Source: Ruminococcaceae bacterium D5 (GTDB lineage: Bacteria > Bacillota > Clostridia > Oscillospirales > Ruminococcaceae). From it: 64,000 nucleotides of DNA. Below, in pieces: positions 24,230-34,578 of this stretch. The notes under the pieces were generated by a model, which was not told the DNA's origin, made no database searches, and worked only from the letters and a program-made list of their open reading frames with translations. The DNA lies in the NCBI GenBank assembly GCA_900113995.1, contig FORK01000004.1, forward strand, positions 1 to 64,000, read 5' to 3'. Both the position numbers and the translations under genes were made by a program. Every line of letters starts with the position of its first letter. The first letter of the stretch is position 1.

Positions 24230-25351
24230 ATGCTGATCCTGAACAATTTGATCTCAATTTCCTGGCAGCAAGTGCTCATGTGGGTAATCGGCGCAACCCT
24301 GATTTATCTCGCGATCAAAAAGGGAATGGAGCCTACCCTGCTCCTGCCGATGGGATTCGGCGCCATTCTGGTAAACCTCCCCTTTTCGGGAGTCATCGAC
24401 CAGATGTACGGCGGAGAGCTGGAGGAAGGGGTCATCGATATCCTCTTCCGCGCGGGAATTGCCAACGAGCTTTTCCCATTGCTCCTGTTCATCGGAATCG
24501 GCGCCATGATCGATTTCGGGCCGCTGCTTTCCAACCCCAAGATGCTGCTCTTCGGCGCGGCGGCGCAGTTCGGCATCTTTTTCACCATCGGCCTTGCGAC
24601 GCTGCTCGGATTTGAGCTCAAGGATGCGGCCTCGATCGGAATCATCGGCGCGGCCGACGGCCCGACCGCCATCGTTGTGGCGAATTTCTTCCGCAGCAAT
24701 TATATCGGCGCGATTATGGTCGCCGCTTACTCCTATATGGCATTGGTGCCGATCGTGCAGCCGCCTGTCATCAGGCTGGTCACAACCAAGAAGGAACGCC
24801 GGATCCGGATGGAGTATGCCCCCGATTCGGTTTCCCAGAAGGTCAAGATTTTGTTCCCGATCATCGTCACCATCATCGCCGGAATCGCAGCGCCCCGTTC
24901 CGTCGCGCTGATCGGCTTCCTGATGTTCGGCAACCTTGTCCGGGAATGCGGCGTGCTCGGCTCCCTCTCCCAGACCGCGCAGGATGTCCTGGCAAATCTC
25001 GTCACCCTTTTCCTGGGCATTACGGTTGCTTCCAAGATGCGGGCGGATCTTTTCGTTACCCCCGAAACGCTGATGATTCTTGCGCTCGGCCTCGTTGCCT
25101 TTATTTTTGACACCATCGGCGGCGTGTTCTTCGCCAAATTGCTGAATCTCTTCAGCAAGAAAAAGATCAACCCGATGGTCGGCGCGGCCGGAATCAGCGC
25201 TTTCCCGATGTCTGCACGTGTTATTCACAAGATGGGCCAGCAGGAAGATAAGCAGAACTTCCTGCTGATGCATGCGGTCGGCGCGAATGTTTCCGGGCAG
25301 GTGGCCTCGGTGATCGCAGGCGGCATGATTTTGAGCCTTGTGGCCCGATAG
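24230..25351 (+). CDS. oadB: OadB/GcdB-type beta subunit of a sodium-translocating decarboxylase
   Basis: 373 residues with about ten membrane segments. Seen: AIKKGMEPTLLLPMGFGAIL, LFIGIGAMIDFGPLLSNP, the conserved GIIGAADGPTAIVVANFF with the Asp used in sodium transport, and GAAGISAFPMSARVIHKMGQ near the end. The beta subunit couples decarboxylation of a carboxybiotin carrier to sodium export. No carboxyltransferase or biotin-carrier gene is next to it, so its partners must be encoded elsewhere; a 41-residue OadG-like gene follows 12 bases on. Ribosome-binding site AAAGGA upstream of the ATG. Confidence 0.92.
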   Translation: MLILNNLISISWQQVLMWVIGATLIYLAIKKGMEPTLLLPMGFGAILVNLPFSGVIDQMYGGELEEGVIDILFRAGIANELFPLLLFIGIGAMIDFGPLLSNPKMLLFGAAAQFGIFFTIGLATLLGFELKDAASIGIIGAADGPTAIVVANFFRSNYIGAIMVAAYSYMALVPIVQPPVIRLVTTKKERRIRMEYAPDSVSQKVKILFPIIVTIIAGIAAPRSVALIGFLMFGNLVRECGVLGSLSQTAQDVLANLVTLFLGITVASKMRADLFVTPETLMILALGLVAFIFDTIGGVFFAKLLNLFSKKKINPMVGAAGISAFPMSARVIHKMGQQEDKQNFLLMHAVGANVSGQVASVIAGGMILSLVAR

Positions 25352-25363
25352 GAGGAATTCGTC

Positions 25364-25489
25364 ATGATGCAAAATGTTTCGAATCTGATTGCGATCCTGC
25401 CCATGCTCGGCAGCGGACTGCTCGGCGTTTTCTTTGTCATCGCGCTGATCTGGCTTTCCATTGCTGCGCTGGCCAAATTCTGCAAATAG
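25364..25489 (+). CDS. OadG-like single-span small subunit
   Basis: A 41-residue frame with ATG at 25364 behind TAGGAGGAATTC, right after oadB. It encodes one membrane helix (SGLLGVFFVIALIWLSIAAL) ending AKFCK. The gamma subunits of oxaloacetate/methylmalonyl-CoA decarboxylases are small single-span proteins that link the beta subunit to the alpha subunit; this one lacks the usual long soluble tail. Called from position, size and topology. Confidence 0.7.
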   Translation: MMQNVSNLIAILPMLGSGLLGVFFVIALIWLSIAALAKFCK

Positions 25490-25498
25490 CCGAACAGA

Positions 25499-25545
25499 CA
25501 AAAGCGGCTGTCCGCCTGAGAGCGGACAGCCGCTTTTTCTTTTGT
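25499..25545 (+). terminator. Terminator after oadB-oadG
   Basis: AAAGCGGCTGTCCGC and its complement GCGGACAGCCGCTTT flank CTGA..; TTTTTCTTTT follows. Strong stem, clear U tract. Confidence 0.92.
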
Positions 25546-26041
25546 ATTGCCTACGCGCATAAAACCGCAGGTCAGGCCAGTGGAAAGAAAGGATTTCGCT
25601 GCAAGCTGCGGGCGAAGCGGGCTGACAGGCAGATGATCTCCGAATCACAAAAGGCCGCGATAAAGGGCTTTCCCATTTGAACAGCAGGGCGGCACATAGG
25701 TACCGGCCTTTTCGGTGCGTTTTGAGACGCCTGCCGGTATCGGAAGGACCTTATCGGGGGAACCGGTCTGCATTCGTGCGGGAGGGCATGACATTGACAG
25801 CAGATGGTGGCTGCGCGAGTGGAACCGTCCTCATCCGGATGAGCCGCTCGCCAATATCATTTTCCCTCTCCCGGCTTTTGTTGAACGCGCCCTCCATCCG
25901 GTGTACTGCTCACCGGGCAGGCGGAAGAGAAACAGAGAAAAGGGCGGCCTGCGGCCTCCCTTTTCGGTGCGCTTTGAGACGCCTGCCGTACTGGGCCTGT
26001 AAGGGTTTATTCATCTCTCCGGCTCTGGCAGAGGCTTTGGC
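25546..26041. other. Gene-free stretch with a 30-bp repeat
   Basis: About 500 bases without a supported gene. TTTTCGGTGCGTTTTGAGAC plus GCCTGCCG at 25707-25735 recurs at about 25959-25987 with one difference. Open frames here are short and lack ribosome-binding sites. Confidence 0.5.
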
Positions 26042-26980
26042 TTACTGCATCGGATCGGGCCGGTAAAGCAGATTTCCCTTCGCGTCATATATTTCCGGCT
26101 CGTTTCCCTGCCAGATCCATCCATTCTCATCCGGGGAGCCATTGCCCTGTGCGTCGGTGATCCAACGATCCACCAGCATCCGGTAGCGCAGGCCGTATTC
26201 ATCGGTCGCCTCGATCCAGAGTTCATGGGTGCTGCCGTTCGGCACTTCACAGGTCACATCCACCGTATAGCGGCGCTGATCATCATTACCATCTCCGCCC
26301 CCTCCCAACGCGTCATCCGGAATCAGGTCGGTACGCCCCTTTTCCACGCCGTCGAGAAATTCGATCAGAACGACGGAATCAGGCAGCTTCCCTGTACCCT
26401 GCGGGTTCGCGATATCAAGCCAGAGGCTTCCTTCCCGGTGATAAGAGCCGCCCGAGCCGCTTGCCGAACCGTCAAAAGAGGCATAGAAACAGGGCAGCAG
26501 CTCGGTGCGTGGCGAAAAATACCAGTCGAGCGCTTCTGTCCGCAGCGTCCCATCCTGCGAAAAGGTCACCCGGCTTACCGACGACTCCGAAAAGAGGGGA
26601 AGCTCAAGCACGGCAGAAAATGCGCCCTGCTCGAGTGTCATGGCCGCCTCTCCGCCGCTCCAATAGAGGGTGGCGCCCGTTCGGTCAGGGGAAAATTCCT
26701 TCGGGGTCACCGTGCAGCGCAGCCGCGCGGTTCTGTTCGCGAGATCAGGTTCCCCCTCATACCGGAACTCCTTCCCAGCCAAAAGGCTGGCGCCCCGTTC
26801 CAACTGGCTGCCGACAGTGGAGTAAATCGCCTGTACTGAGGAATCCACTCGGGAAATCTGATTGCTGAGATTGGAACGCAGACTGCCGATCTCCCCTCTG
26901 AGCGACGCAATCTGAAACAGGCAGACCGCCGCCAAACAACAGGCAAGAACAGCAGCCGCCTCGGGAAGATGTTTTTTCAT
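26042..26980 (-). CDS. Membrane-anchored extracytoplasmic protein of unknown function
   Basis: 312 residues from ATG at 26980, behind AAGGAGGAATCCG. Seen: MKKHLPEAAAVLACCLAAVC as a membrane anchor or signal, a short coiled coil (LRGEIGSLRSNLSNQISRVD), then a long beta-rich region including AGKEFRYEGEPDLANRTARL and TLYWSGGEAAMTLEQGAFSA, a glycine/Asp linker (LGGGGDGNDD), and a C-terminal TVDVTCEVPNGSTHELWIEA segment. The beta region looks like immunoglobulin-type domains, but I do not recognise the family. Single gene, leftward. Confidence 0.75.
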   Translation of the reverse strand: MKKHLPEAAAVLACCLAAVCLFQIASLRGEIGSLRSNLSNQISRVDSSVQAIYSTVGSQLERGASLLAGKEFRYEGEPDLANRTARLRCTVTPKEFSPDRTGATLYWSGGEAAMTLEQGAFSAVLELPLFSESSVSRVTFSQDGTLRTEALDWYFSPRTELLPCFYASFDGSASGSGGSYHREGSLWLDIANPQGTGKLPDSVVLIEFLDGVEKGRTDLIPDDALGGGGDGNDDQRRYTVDVTCEVPNGSTHELWIEATDEYGLRYRMLVDRWITDAQGNGSPDENGWIWQGNEPEIYDAKGNLLYRPDPMQ

Positions 26981-27346
26981 TCGGATTCCTCCTTTTCTGT
27001 CACCGGTCTTCCTTTTCTTGGTTCGTTTTTCGCATCGTTTTGCTGCCGGCTCTTGAAAATTTCTTCGAAAAAGGCGTTTTGTGCCAGCTTTTGCCGCCGC
27101 TTGCCTTGAGCTTGAAGATAACCGGGCGCAGGCCGTCATTGCATCTGCAAATCACTGCCGCCGGCTTTCTGATCGGGTCGCAGCCGCAGAACAGCTTCTC
27201 CCCGCCCCATGGACAAGTCACTGATAGACCGCCTTCCATGCTCCGCCGCAGGACCCCTCCGGCTTGGCATAACCGGCATAAAACACCTGCTCCGCGGTCA
27301 TCATCGAGCAGGGCCTCGGACCCCGCGCACCGCATTTCTCCGCCGA
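26981..27346. other. Gene-free stretch upstream of the anchored protein gene
   Basis: Long open frames exist on both strands but none has a ribosome-binding site, family resemblance or plausible codon use. The stretch probably holds decayed sequence plus the promoter for the gene at 26042-26980. Confidence 0.4.
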
Positions 27347-27845
27347 TTACCGGTCGAAGGCGGCCCTGGGCACTGTAATTTTGGCCTTCTTCATTGTCTG
27401 AATCCTCCTTCGACCGTTTGATCTTGTTTTGACCATGCGGAACCGCCGGAAAAGAGAGCTTTTCCCAGAAGCGGCCGACTCGTCCTCCACCGCCCGCAGC
27501 AGCGCCTCATGCCGCTGCGGAAAGCGGCGGCGAATCGAAAAAGGAGCGAAGGTCCTGGCGTCCACCCATGCGTGCTCGTTTTCCCCGGTACAGCGGGGCG
27601 TTTCGCCTTCCTCCACATAGAACTCATAGCGCACCATCATTCGCGCGCCACGATAGGGTCATCACAGGTGGACACACCGCAGTGCGGCATTGCAGCCCTA
27701 CCAGCGGAAACATCACTCCCGCCGCCCCGACCTCGGCATAGGGCAGGCTGATTTCCCGGCACAGCTCGATACGCAGCATCTCAAACCAAATCGGATAGAC
27801 CGCATGGTGCGTGGCGCCCATCCGGTCTGTTTCGGCATAACGCAC
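27347..27845 (-). pseudogene. Acyl-CoA thioesterase (4HBT/YbgC family), decayed
   Basis: Two overlapping minus-strand frames together give a hot-dog thioesterase. The first (27845 to about 27640) reads RYAETDRMGATHHAVYPIWF, the YbgC active-site segment with the catalytic Asp, and PYAEVGAAGVMFPLVGLQCR. The second (27640 to 27347) reads VRYEFYVEEGETPRCTGENE and HAWVDARTFAPFSIRRRFPQ. Between them a segment including CDDPIV is in a third frame, so at least two indels separate the parts, and the start is a GTG just after an in-frame stop. Usual length is about 135 residues. A dead relative of a cytoplasmic short-chain acyl-CoA thioesterase. Confidence 0.7.
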
Positions 27846-27986
27846 CGAAAATGAATCTCAGCGGCCAGGTGTCGTTCTCCCCTCCGCGGCGGTGTGCCGC
27901 ACAAAATTTGGCCCGCCGGGGAGCTTCCCCGCCGGGTCCTGCACAGCGGCGCCAGTTTCAAAACGGCGCCCGGCTTCACAAACCGC

Positions 27987-29471
27987 TCAGTCCAAAGGGC
28001 GGCGGTAATAGAGACCGTTCAATCCCCGCAGCCATCCGGCCCGCCCGCGGGTCAGCTGCCCCTCCTGCATCCGCCAGCTCCAGTTCTGCGGTCCGACGGT
28101 GCCGGGCGCGTTCATCCTTGCCTCGCCGCCCAATCCAATCAGATCCTGCGCCGTCGTGACTGCAAGGCGGCAAGGACTCGCCCAAGCGGCGCGAATCAAC
28201 CCGTCGGCCTCCCCCCCGGGGGACAGCGCAAGGTAGTCCCGCAGGTAGCGGAGAGTTTCGCCGTCAAGGGAGGCAAGCCATCCGCGGATTGTGTCGTTAT
28301 CATGGGTTCCGGTATAGCAGACCGCGTTTTCGATATGCCGGTGCGGCAGGTAATCGCTTTCACAGCCGGGGGTAAAGGCGAATTGCAGCACCTTCATGCC
28401 GGGCAGAGCGGTGGCTTTGAGAAGTTCCCGCACGCTGTCGGTGAGGATGCCGAGATCTTCGGCAATGATCGGCAGCTTTCCGAATACGAAGCGCATCGTA
28501 TCAAAAAAGGCGATGCCGGGTCCCGCGACCCATTCGCCGTCCTTCGCCGTTTCAGAATCCGCGGGGATCGCCCAAAATGCATCGAATGCACGGAAATGGT
28601 CGATCCGCACAAGATCGAAACGTGAGAAGGCGTTTCTCAGCCGTTCGATCCACCAGCGCCAGTCGTCGCCGATGATCGCACCCCAGTTGTAAAGCGGATT
28701 GCCCCAGCGCTGGCCGTCCTCGGCAAAAGCGTCGGGCGGAACCCCCGCCACCCGGGAGGGCCTTCCGCCCTCATCCAGCTCAAAGAAGCGCCGGTTGGCC
28801 CAGACGTCGGCGCTGTCGTCGGAAACATAAATCGGCAGATCTCCGATCAGCCCCACATGACGTGCGGCGCAGTAATCCCGCAGGGCCGTCCATTGCGCGT
28901 CGAAAAGGAATTGGACGAAAGCCCAATAGCGCAGCTCTTCGGGATGCTGTGCCGCAAAAGCAGACAACGCGCCCTCCTCATGGCCGGAAAGTCCCTGCGG
29001 CCACCCCCAAAAAGGAGCGCCATTTTGTATTTTTTTAATCGACTGATACAAACAGTAATCTTTCAGCCATGGCTGCGCGGCGGAAAACTGTTCCGCCTGA
29101 TGCAGCAATGTCCGGCCCGCGCGGGAAAAAGCGAGCCGCAGCAGCCGTTCCTTTGAGGCGGATACCGTCTTCCAGTCAACCCGGCAGGGATCATCCCCCC
29201 AGGGAAGCGCCGCGCATTCGGCCCGTGTCAGCAGACCGCGCCCGATCAAATCCCCGAGGTCGATCAGCTCGGGCGCCCCGGCAAAAGCACTCTCGCTCTG
29301 ATAGGGAGAGCCGCCGAGCCCCGGCGGATTGAGGGGCAGCACCTGCCAGTAGCCCACCCCGGCTTCCGCCAGCCAATCGGCAAAACGAAAAGCCGCCTCC
29401 CCCAGCGAGCCGGCGCCGTAGGGGGAGGGCAGCGAAGAAATATGTAGCAGGATGGCAGAGCTGCGCTTCAT
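27987..29471 (-). CDS. malQ: 4-alpha-glucanotransferase (amylomaltase)
   Basis: 494 residues, GH77 length. Seen: SSAILLHISSLPSPYGAGSL, VGYWQVLPLNPPGLGGSPYQ, GDLPIYVSDDSADVWAN, the nucleophile region VRIDHFRAFDAFWAIPA, acid/base IIAEDLGILTDSVRELL and YTGTHDNDTIRGW. Disproportionates malto-oligosaccharides, releasing glucose, in glycogen or maltodextrin use. Its ATG overlaps the stop of the upstream Rrf2 gene by four bases (TGA/ATG), so the two are co-translated. No other glycogen gene is near. Confidence 0.96.
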   Translation of the reverse strand: MKRSSAILLHISSLPSPYGAGSLGEAAFRFADWLAEAGVGYWQVLPLNPPGLGGSPYQSESAFAGAPELIDLGDLIGRGLLTRAECAALPWGDDPCRVDWKTVSASKERLLRLAFSRAGRTLLHQAEQFSAAQPWLKDYCLYQSIKKIQNGAPFWGWPQGLSGHEEGALSAFAAQHPEELRYWAFVQFLFDAQWTALRDYCAARHVGLIGDLPIYVSDDSADVWANRRFFELDEGGRPSRVAGVPPDAFAEDGQRWGNPLYNWGAIIGDDWRWWIERLRNAFSRFDLVRIDHFRAFDAFWAIPADSETAKDGEWVAGPGIAFFDTMRFVFGKLPIIAEDLGILTDSVRELLKATALPGMKVLQFAFTPGCESDYLPHRHIENAVCYTGTHDNDTIRGWLASLDGETLRYLRDYLALSPGGEADGLIRAAWASPCRLAVTTAQDLIGLGGEARMNAPGTVGPQNWSWRMQEGQLTRGRAGWLRGLNGLYYRRPLD

Positions 29472-29893
29472 TCGACGTCTTCCTTTCCCATCGGGCCGCC
29501 GAAGGTGACCTCGGAGAGCTTCTGCCGCACCATTTCTGAGATTTCGTCGTAGACCCGCTGGAACCGGCAGTCACAGCGGCGGCAATGCTGAGCGTCACAG
29601 CGGCAGATATGTTCGGGACTTACGCAGCGGGAAAGGGCATAGACCCCTTCGACCGTCTCGATCACCTCACGAAGGGTGATTTCCCCTGCCGGACGGGCCA
29701 GCTCATAGCCGCCCTTCGCCCCCTGATAGGAACGCACCAGCCCCGAGGCGGCCAGCTTGCGGAGAATCTTGAGGGTGAAGCGCGGCGTTACGCCGGTATC
29801 CGCCGCGATGCTCTTGGCATCGAGTCTCCCCTCCTGCGAGGCGAGGCGGTCAACAATCCTGACGGCGTAATCAGCTTCGAGGGTAATATGCAT
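29468..29893 (-). CDS. Rrf2-family transcriptional regulator with a cysteine cluster
   Basis: 141 residues from ATG at 29893; the frame remains open far upstream through rpoD, but that is antisense noise. Seen: LEADYAVRIVDRLASQEGRL, winged helix IAADTGVTPRFTLKILRKLA, the Rrf2 glycine-rich wing SYQGAKGGYELARPAGEITL, and a C-terminal cluster CVSPEHICRCDAQHCRRCDC with seven cysteines, more than in IscR. Rrf2 proteins sense iron-sulfur clusters, NO, redox state or cysteine. Coupling with malQ is odd for such a regulator. It also lies just 17 bases after rpoD in the same direction. Confidence 0.9.
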   Translation of the reverse strand: MHITLEADYAVRIVDRLASQEGRLDAKSIAADTGVTPRFTLKILRKLAASGLVRSYQGAKGGYELARPAGEITLREVIETVEGVYALSRCVSPEHICRCDAQHCRRCDCRFQRVYDEISEMVRQKLSEVTFGGPMGKEDVE

Positions 29894-29909
29894 CGGTTGG
29901 CTCCTTTTC

Positions 29910-30992
<1,083 letters not shown>

Positions 30993-30998
30993 GTCCTC

Positions 30999-32762
30999 CT
31001 ACTGTTGTTTCATCTTTTTCGCGGCAATCTCGCGCACAAAGGCGTCAAGCTCCGCTTCGTCCATCGAGCCGACCTGCTCGGGAGTTCTCTCTTTCTGTTT
31101 GTCGCGGATCACCGCAATGTATTCCCGCGCCGCCGCCATCGAGAAGCCCTGTTCCCGGTTTGCGGCGAGCAGGTAGGAAATCCGGCTCATCTGCTCCGCA
31201 GTGAGCTCGGAGGAAAGGATCATCGGATCGATCGATTTCCCCGCCCGCAGGCGTTCATACAGCACCGCGAAGATAGCCCGGTTCTGATCGGTCACAAATT
31301 CCCCCGGTGCGATCTCCTGCAAAAGCTGCGGCCCATAGTCGGGATTCCGCAGCAGCAGGGCGATCAGCTTATCCTCCGCAAGGGCGTAGCGGAGATTCTC
31401 CGCCCGCTGCGGGTCGCGCGGCTGATTGGGGATTTCCTGCGTATAGATTTTCAACGACCGGTCGAACTTTCTTTTTTCCTGCCGGGCGTTCTTCCTCCGC
31501 AGCGCCTGAATCTGCTGGCCGACCGCTTCGCGGCTGACCCGAAGCTCTGAGGCGATGCGGGTGGTGTAGACGTCGGCCTCGATCGGATTTTGAATTCCGG
31601 CCATCAGCGGACAAAACTCGCGCAGGAACGCCACCTTGCCGTCGTCGGTCTCGAGATCGAACTGTTCCTTCAGGCGGTTGACCGCGTACTCGGTGGAGTT
31701 GGCGCTGCCCTCGATCAGCCTTGCGAATCGCTCGCGTCCGTATTTTTTCAGATATTCATCAGGGTCCTTCGCGCCGGTCATGGTCAGCACCCGGACCTTC
31801 ACGCCGGTTTTGGCAAAAATGCCGGCGGCGCGGCGTGTGGCCTTTTGGCCGGGCGCATCGGAATCGTAGGCGATGACCACCTCCGAGGTGTACTGGGCGA
31901 TCAGCCGGGCCTGCTCGTCGGTCAGCGCGGTGCCGAGCGTTGCCACCGCGTTGTCGAAACCGCCCTGATGCACGGCGATGGCGTCCATATACCCCTCGCA
32001 GAGGATCAGGCGGGGTTCCCGCGTCGCTTTTGCCATGTTGAGCGCAAAGAGTCCCCGGCTCTTTTTAAATACCGGGGTGTCGGGGCTGTTGAGATATTTG
32101 GGCTGCCCCTCCCCCATGATCCGGCCGCCGAAGGCGATGACCGAGCCGCGCAGGTCGATGATCGGGAAGATCACCCGGTTTCGGAACTGATCGTAGCTTC
32201 CGCCGTTTCTCCCCTGCCGGGTGAGGGCGGCCGCGATCATCTCCTGCTCGGAAAAGCCTTTCTCCCGCAGGTGGTTTCGCAGGGTATCCCACCCCTCGGG
32301 CGCGAACCCCAGGCCGAACCGGCGGATGGTTTTATCCGACAGGCCCCGGCCGCGCAGGTAATCGAGTCCCGCCTTTCCCGCGGGGGAGACAAGCGTCTCG
32401 TGGTAAAAACGGGCCGTCTCACGGTTTGCCTCAAGGATTCGGGCCTTCAGCCTGGAAAGCGGATCGTCGGCCTCCTCGGGCAGTTTCATACCCGCCCGGT
32501 CGGCGAGGAATTTGACCGCCTCAAGGTATTCGAGGTGCTCGGCCCTGCGGACAAAGGTGATGATATCCCCGCCCGCGCCGCAGCCGAAGCAATAAAAGGA
32601 ATTATTCTCCGGATAGACAAAAAAGGACGGGCTCTTCTCCGAATGAAACGGGCAGAGCCCGGTGAGGTTCCTCCCCGAACGCTTGAGATTGGTGTAGGGG
32701 GAAACAATCTGCTCGATATCCGAGCGGTATTTCAGTTCTTCGAGAAAGCTTTCGGGAATCAT
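30999..32762 (-). CDS. dnaG: DNA primase
   Basis: 587 residues from ATG at 32762 behind GGAGGTGAGG. Seen: the CHC2 zinc ribbon (GLCPFHSEKSPSFFVYPENN then SFYCFGCGAGGD), the TOPRIM domain with ILCEGYMDAIAVHQGGFDNA and VIAYDSDAPGQKA, and a helical C-terminal part that should contact DnaB. Synthesises RNA primers at the replication fork. Sits between dgt and rpoD, the usual Clostridia arrangement. Confidence 0.97.
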   Translation of the reverse strand: MIPESFLEELKYRSDIEQIVSPYTNLKRSGRNLTGLCPFHSEKSPSFFVYPENNSFYCFGCGAGGDIITFVRRAEHLEYLEAVKFLADRAGMKLPEEADDPLSRLKARILEANRETARFYHETLVSPAGKAGLDYLRGRGLSDKTIRRFGLGFAPEGWDTLRNHLREKGFSEQEMIAAALTRQGRNGGSYDQFRNRVIFPIIDLRGSVIAFGGRIMGEGQPKYLNSPDTPVFKKSRGLFALNMAKATREPRLILCEGYMDAIAVHQGGFDNAVATLGTALTDEQARLIAQYTSEVVIAYDSDAPGQKATRRAAGIFAKTGVKVRVLTMTGAKDPDEYLKKYGRERFARLIEGSANSTEYAVNRLKEQFDLETDDGKVAFLREFCPLMAGIQNPIEADVYTTRIASELRVSREAVGQQIQALRRKNARQEKRKFDRSLKIYTQEIPNQPRDPQRAENLRYALAEDKLIALLLRNPDYGPQLLQEIAPGEFVTDQNRAIFAVLYERLRAGKSIDPMILSSELTAEQMSRISYLLAANREQGFSMAAAREYIAVIRDKQKERTPEQVGSMDEAELDAFVREIAAKKMKQQ

Positions 32763-32793
32763 CCCCCTCACCTCCTTCCGGCCGTGGATCTCA

Positions 32794-33786
32794 TCAGACG
32801 CCCCAGGAACGGGGCACAAAAATATTTTCATAGACGGTGACCGCATAGCGGTCGCTCATCCCTGAGATGTAGTCACAGACCGCGCGGTCGACATCCTCGG
32901 TCCCGGCAATCCGCCGGTACTCCTCGGGCAGCTTGTCCGGACTTCCCACGAAGTAGCGGTAGAGCCCCTGGAGCATCTCCTTGGCTTTGCCCTCCTCGCC
33001 CTTGGCCACCGGATTGTGGTAGACCGCCTCGAACATAAAGGCCTTAAGGGCGTCAAAGGCGTTCTGCACGTCGGGGGCCATCCTGATATCGTCGGCCGAC
33101 GCGGAAATGAGCGAGGTCACGAAGCTTTCAATCCGCTCGGACTTACTGCGGCCGACGGTGTATTTGATCTTCCACGGAACGTCCGACTCGCCGATCAGTC
33201 CGGCGCGGGCCGCGTCTTCAAAGTCGTGGTTGAGATAGGCGATCTTGTCGCAGTAGCGCACGACCCGGCCCTCCAGAGTTCCGGCGGCGGTGCCGGCGGT
33301 GTGGCAGGCGATGCCGTCGAGCACGTCGGTGGTCAGATTAAGCCCCGCGCCGTCCCGCTCGAGCACCCTTACCACCCGCACGCTCTGGGCGGCGTGGCGG
33401 TAGCCGTGGGGGCAGCATTCGTTCAGCGCGGCCTCTCCGGCGTGGCCGTAGGGAGTATGGCCGAGATCATGCCCCAGCGCGATTGCCTCGGTCAGGTCCT
33501 CATTGAGCCGAAGCGCCCGCGAGACGGTGCGCGCGATCTGCGAAACCTCCAGCGTGTGCGTCAGGCGGGTGCGGTAATGGTCCCCCTCCGGCGAGAGGAA
33601 TACCTGCGTCTTATGCTTCAGCCTGCGGAACGCCTTGCAGTGCAGAATCCGGTCGCGGTCCCGCTGGAAAGCGGGACGGATCGCACAGGGTTCCAGCGGA
33701 AATTCCCGCACGGCGTCGCAGGAGAGCTTCGCCAGCGGGGAAAGGGTCTTCTTTTCCAGCTCCTCGGTCTGTTCACGGATGGTCAT
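32794..33786 (-). CDS. dgt: Deoxyguanosinetriphosphate triphosphohydrolase-like HD protein
   Basis: 330 residues, the Gram-positive dGTPase-like length. Seen: FQRDRDRILHCKAFRRLKHK, the HD-domain ligands in LTHTLEVSQIARTV and AIALGHDLGHTPYGHAGE, and later YCDKIAYLNHDFEDA. Hydrolyses dNTPs to deoxynucleoside and triphosphate, controlling dNTP pools. First gene of dgt-dnaG-rpoD; a -10 element TATAAT lies about 60 bases upstream on the minus strand (33848-33843). Confidence 0.93.
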   Translation of the reverse strand: MTIREQTEELEKKTLSPLAKLSCDAVREFPLEPCAIRPAFQRDRDRILHCKAFRRLKHKTQVFLSPEGDHYRTRLTHTLEVSQIARTVSRALRLNEDLTEAIALGHDLGHTPYGHAGEAALNECCPHGYRHAAQSVRVVRVLERDGAGLNLTTDVLDGIACHTAGTAAGTLEGRVVRYCDKIAYLNHDFEDAARAGLIGESDVPWKIKYTVGRSKSERIESFVTSLISASADDIRMAPDVQNAFDALKAFMFEAVYHNPVAKGEEGKAKEMLQGLYRYFVGSPDKLPEEYRRIAGTEDVDRAVCDYISGMSDRYAVTVYENIFVPRSWGV

Positions 33787-33957
33787 TCATCTGCTCCTTC
33801 CGCCCCTTGGCACAAAACGCCTCATCCGGGCGTACTACTAATATTATACTGGGAAAACAAAATAATTCCTTCCCGGTTTGCGTAATTTCTTGCAATTTCC
33901 CGATTCCGGCACACTTCGCGCTTTTTCGCAGCAAAGAGTGCAAAAGGCCCTCTCCGT

Positions 33958-34578
33958 TCAGAGCGCCGCAAAGATCTTCTGCAGGAATTCGGCCTCCACC
34001 GCGCCCGCAGTCGCCTCGGTCAGCGCCGCGCGCAGCTCTTCGAACTGCTCCTCCGGCAGCCGGACAGTCAGCCCCACCCGCTCCCCAAAGGAGGAGGCGA
34101 GCACCTGCGCCTCATAGTCGGGCAGCAGCCTGCTCACCAGTCCGTACCGCGGATAGGCCATCTCGATCCGGCAGTCGGCGCAGGAGCGGTAGGTGATCCG
34201 TTCCGCCGCCGCGACGGCGAGCGCCGCGCCGTTGGCATAGGCGCGGGTCAGTCCGCCCGCGCCGAGCAGAATGCCGCCAAAGTAGCGGGTCACTGCTACG
34301 CACACATCGGTGAGCCCCGCTCTGCGGAGCACCTCGAGCACCGGCTGCCCGCCGGTGCCCTGCGGCTCGCCGTCGTCGGAGTATTTTTCGCGGTTCCCCT
34401 CCCGCAGAATGTAGGCGTAGACGGTGTGCCGGGCGTCGTAATGCTGCTCCCGCCGGCGGGTCAGAAAGGCCGCTGCTTCCTCAGGGGAGCGGACCGGGGC
34501 GATGGCGCAGAGAAATCTCGACCTTTTTTCCACAAACTCGTCCTCGGCCTCCGCTTTAATAGTGTCAAATTGGTTCAA
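33958..34578 (-). CDS. YigZ/IMPACT-family protein
   Basis: 206 residues if started at TTG 34578, which sits behind CCGGGAGGAACAAAAA; the frame is open further up but without a site. Seen: FVEKRSRFLCAIAPVRSPEE, EKYSDDGEPQGTGGQPVLEV, and VCVAVTRYFGGILLGAGGL, all UPF0029 signatures, followed by the C-terminal ferredoxin-like EF-G IV-type domain. Eukaryotic IMPACT regulates GCN2; the bacterial role is unknown, possibly RNA or ribosome related. Single leftward gene. Confidence 0.9.
   Translation of the reverse strand: MNQFDTIKAEAEDEFVEKRSRFLCAIAPVRSPEEAAAFLTRRREQHYDARHTVYAYILREGNREKYSDDGEPQGTGGQPVLEVLRRAGLTDVCVAVTRYFGGILLGAGGLTRAYANGAALAVAAAERITYRSCADCRIEMAYPRYGLVSRLLPDYEAQVLASSFGERVGLTVRLPEEQFEELRAALTEATAGAVEAEFLQKIFAAL

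Noticed and set aside
25677-26066. 129-codon frame containing two copies of a PFRC-LRRLP phrase
   Set aside because: The repetition comes from a 30-bp DNA repeat; there is no ribosome-binding site and the frame runs into the gene at 26042 on the other strand.
27000-27335. 111-codon minus-strand frame with several Cys residues
   Set aside because: No ribosome-binding site, no recognisable motif, and flanked by decayed sequence.
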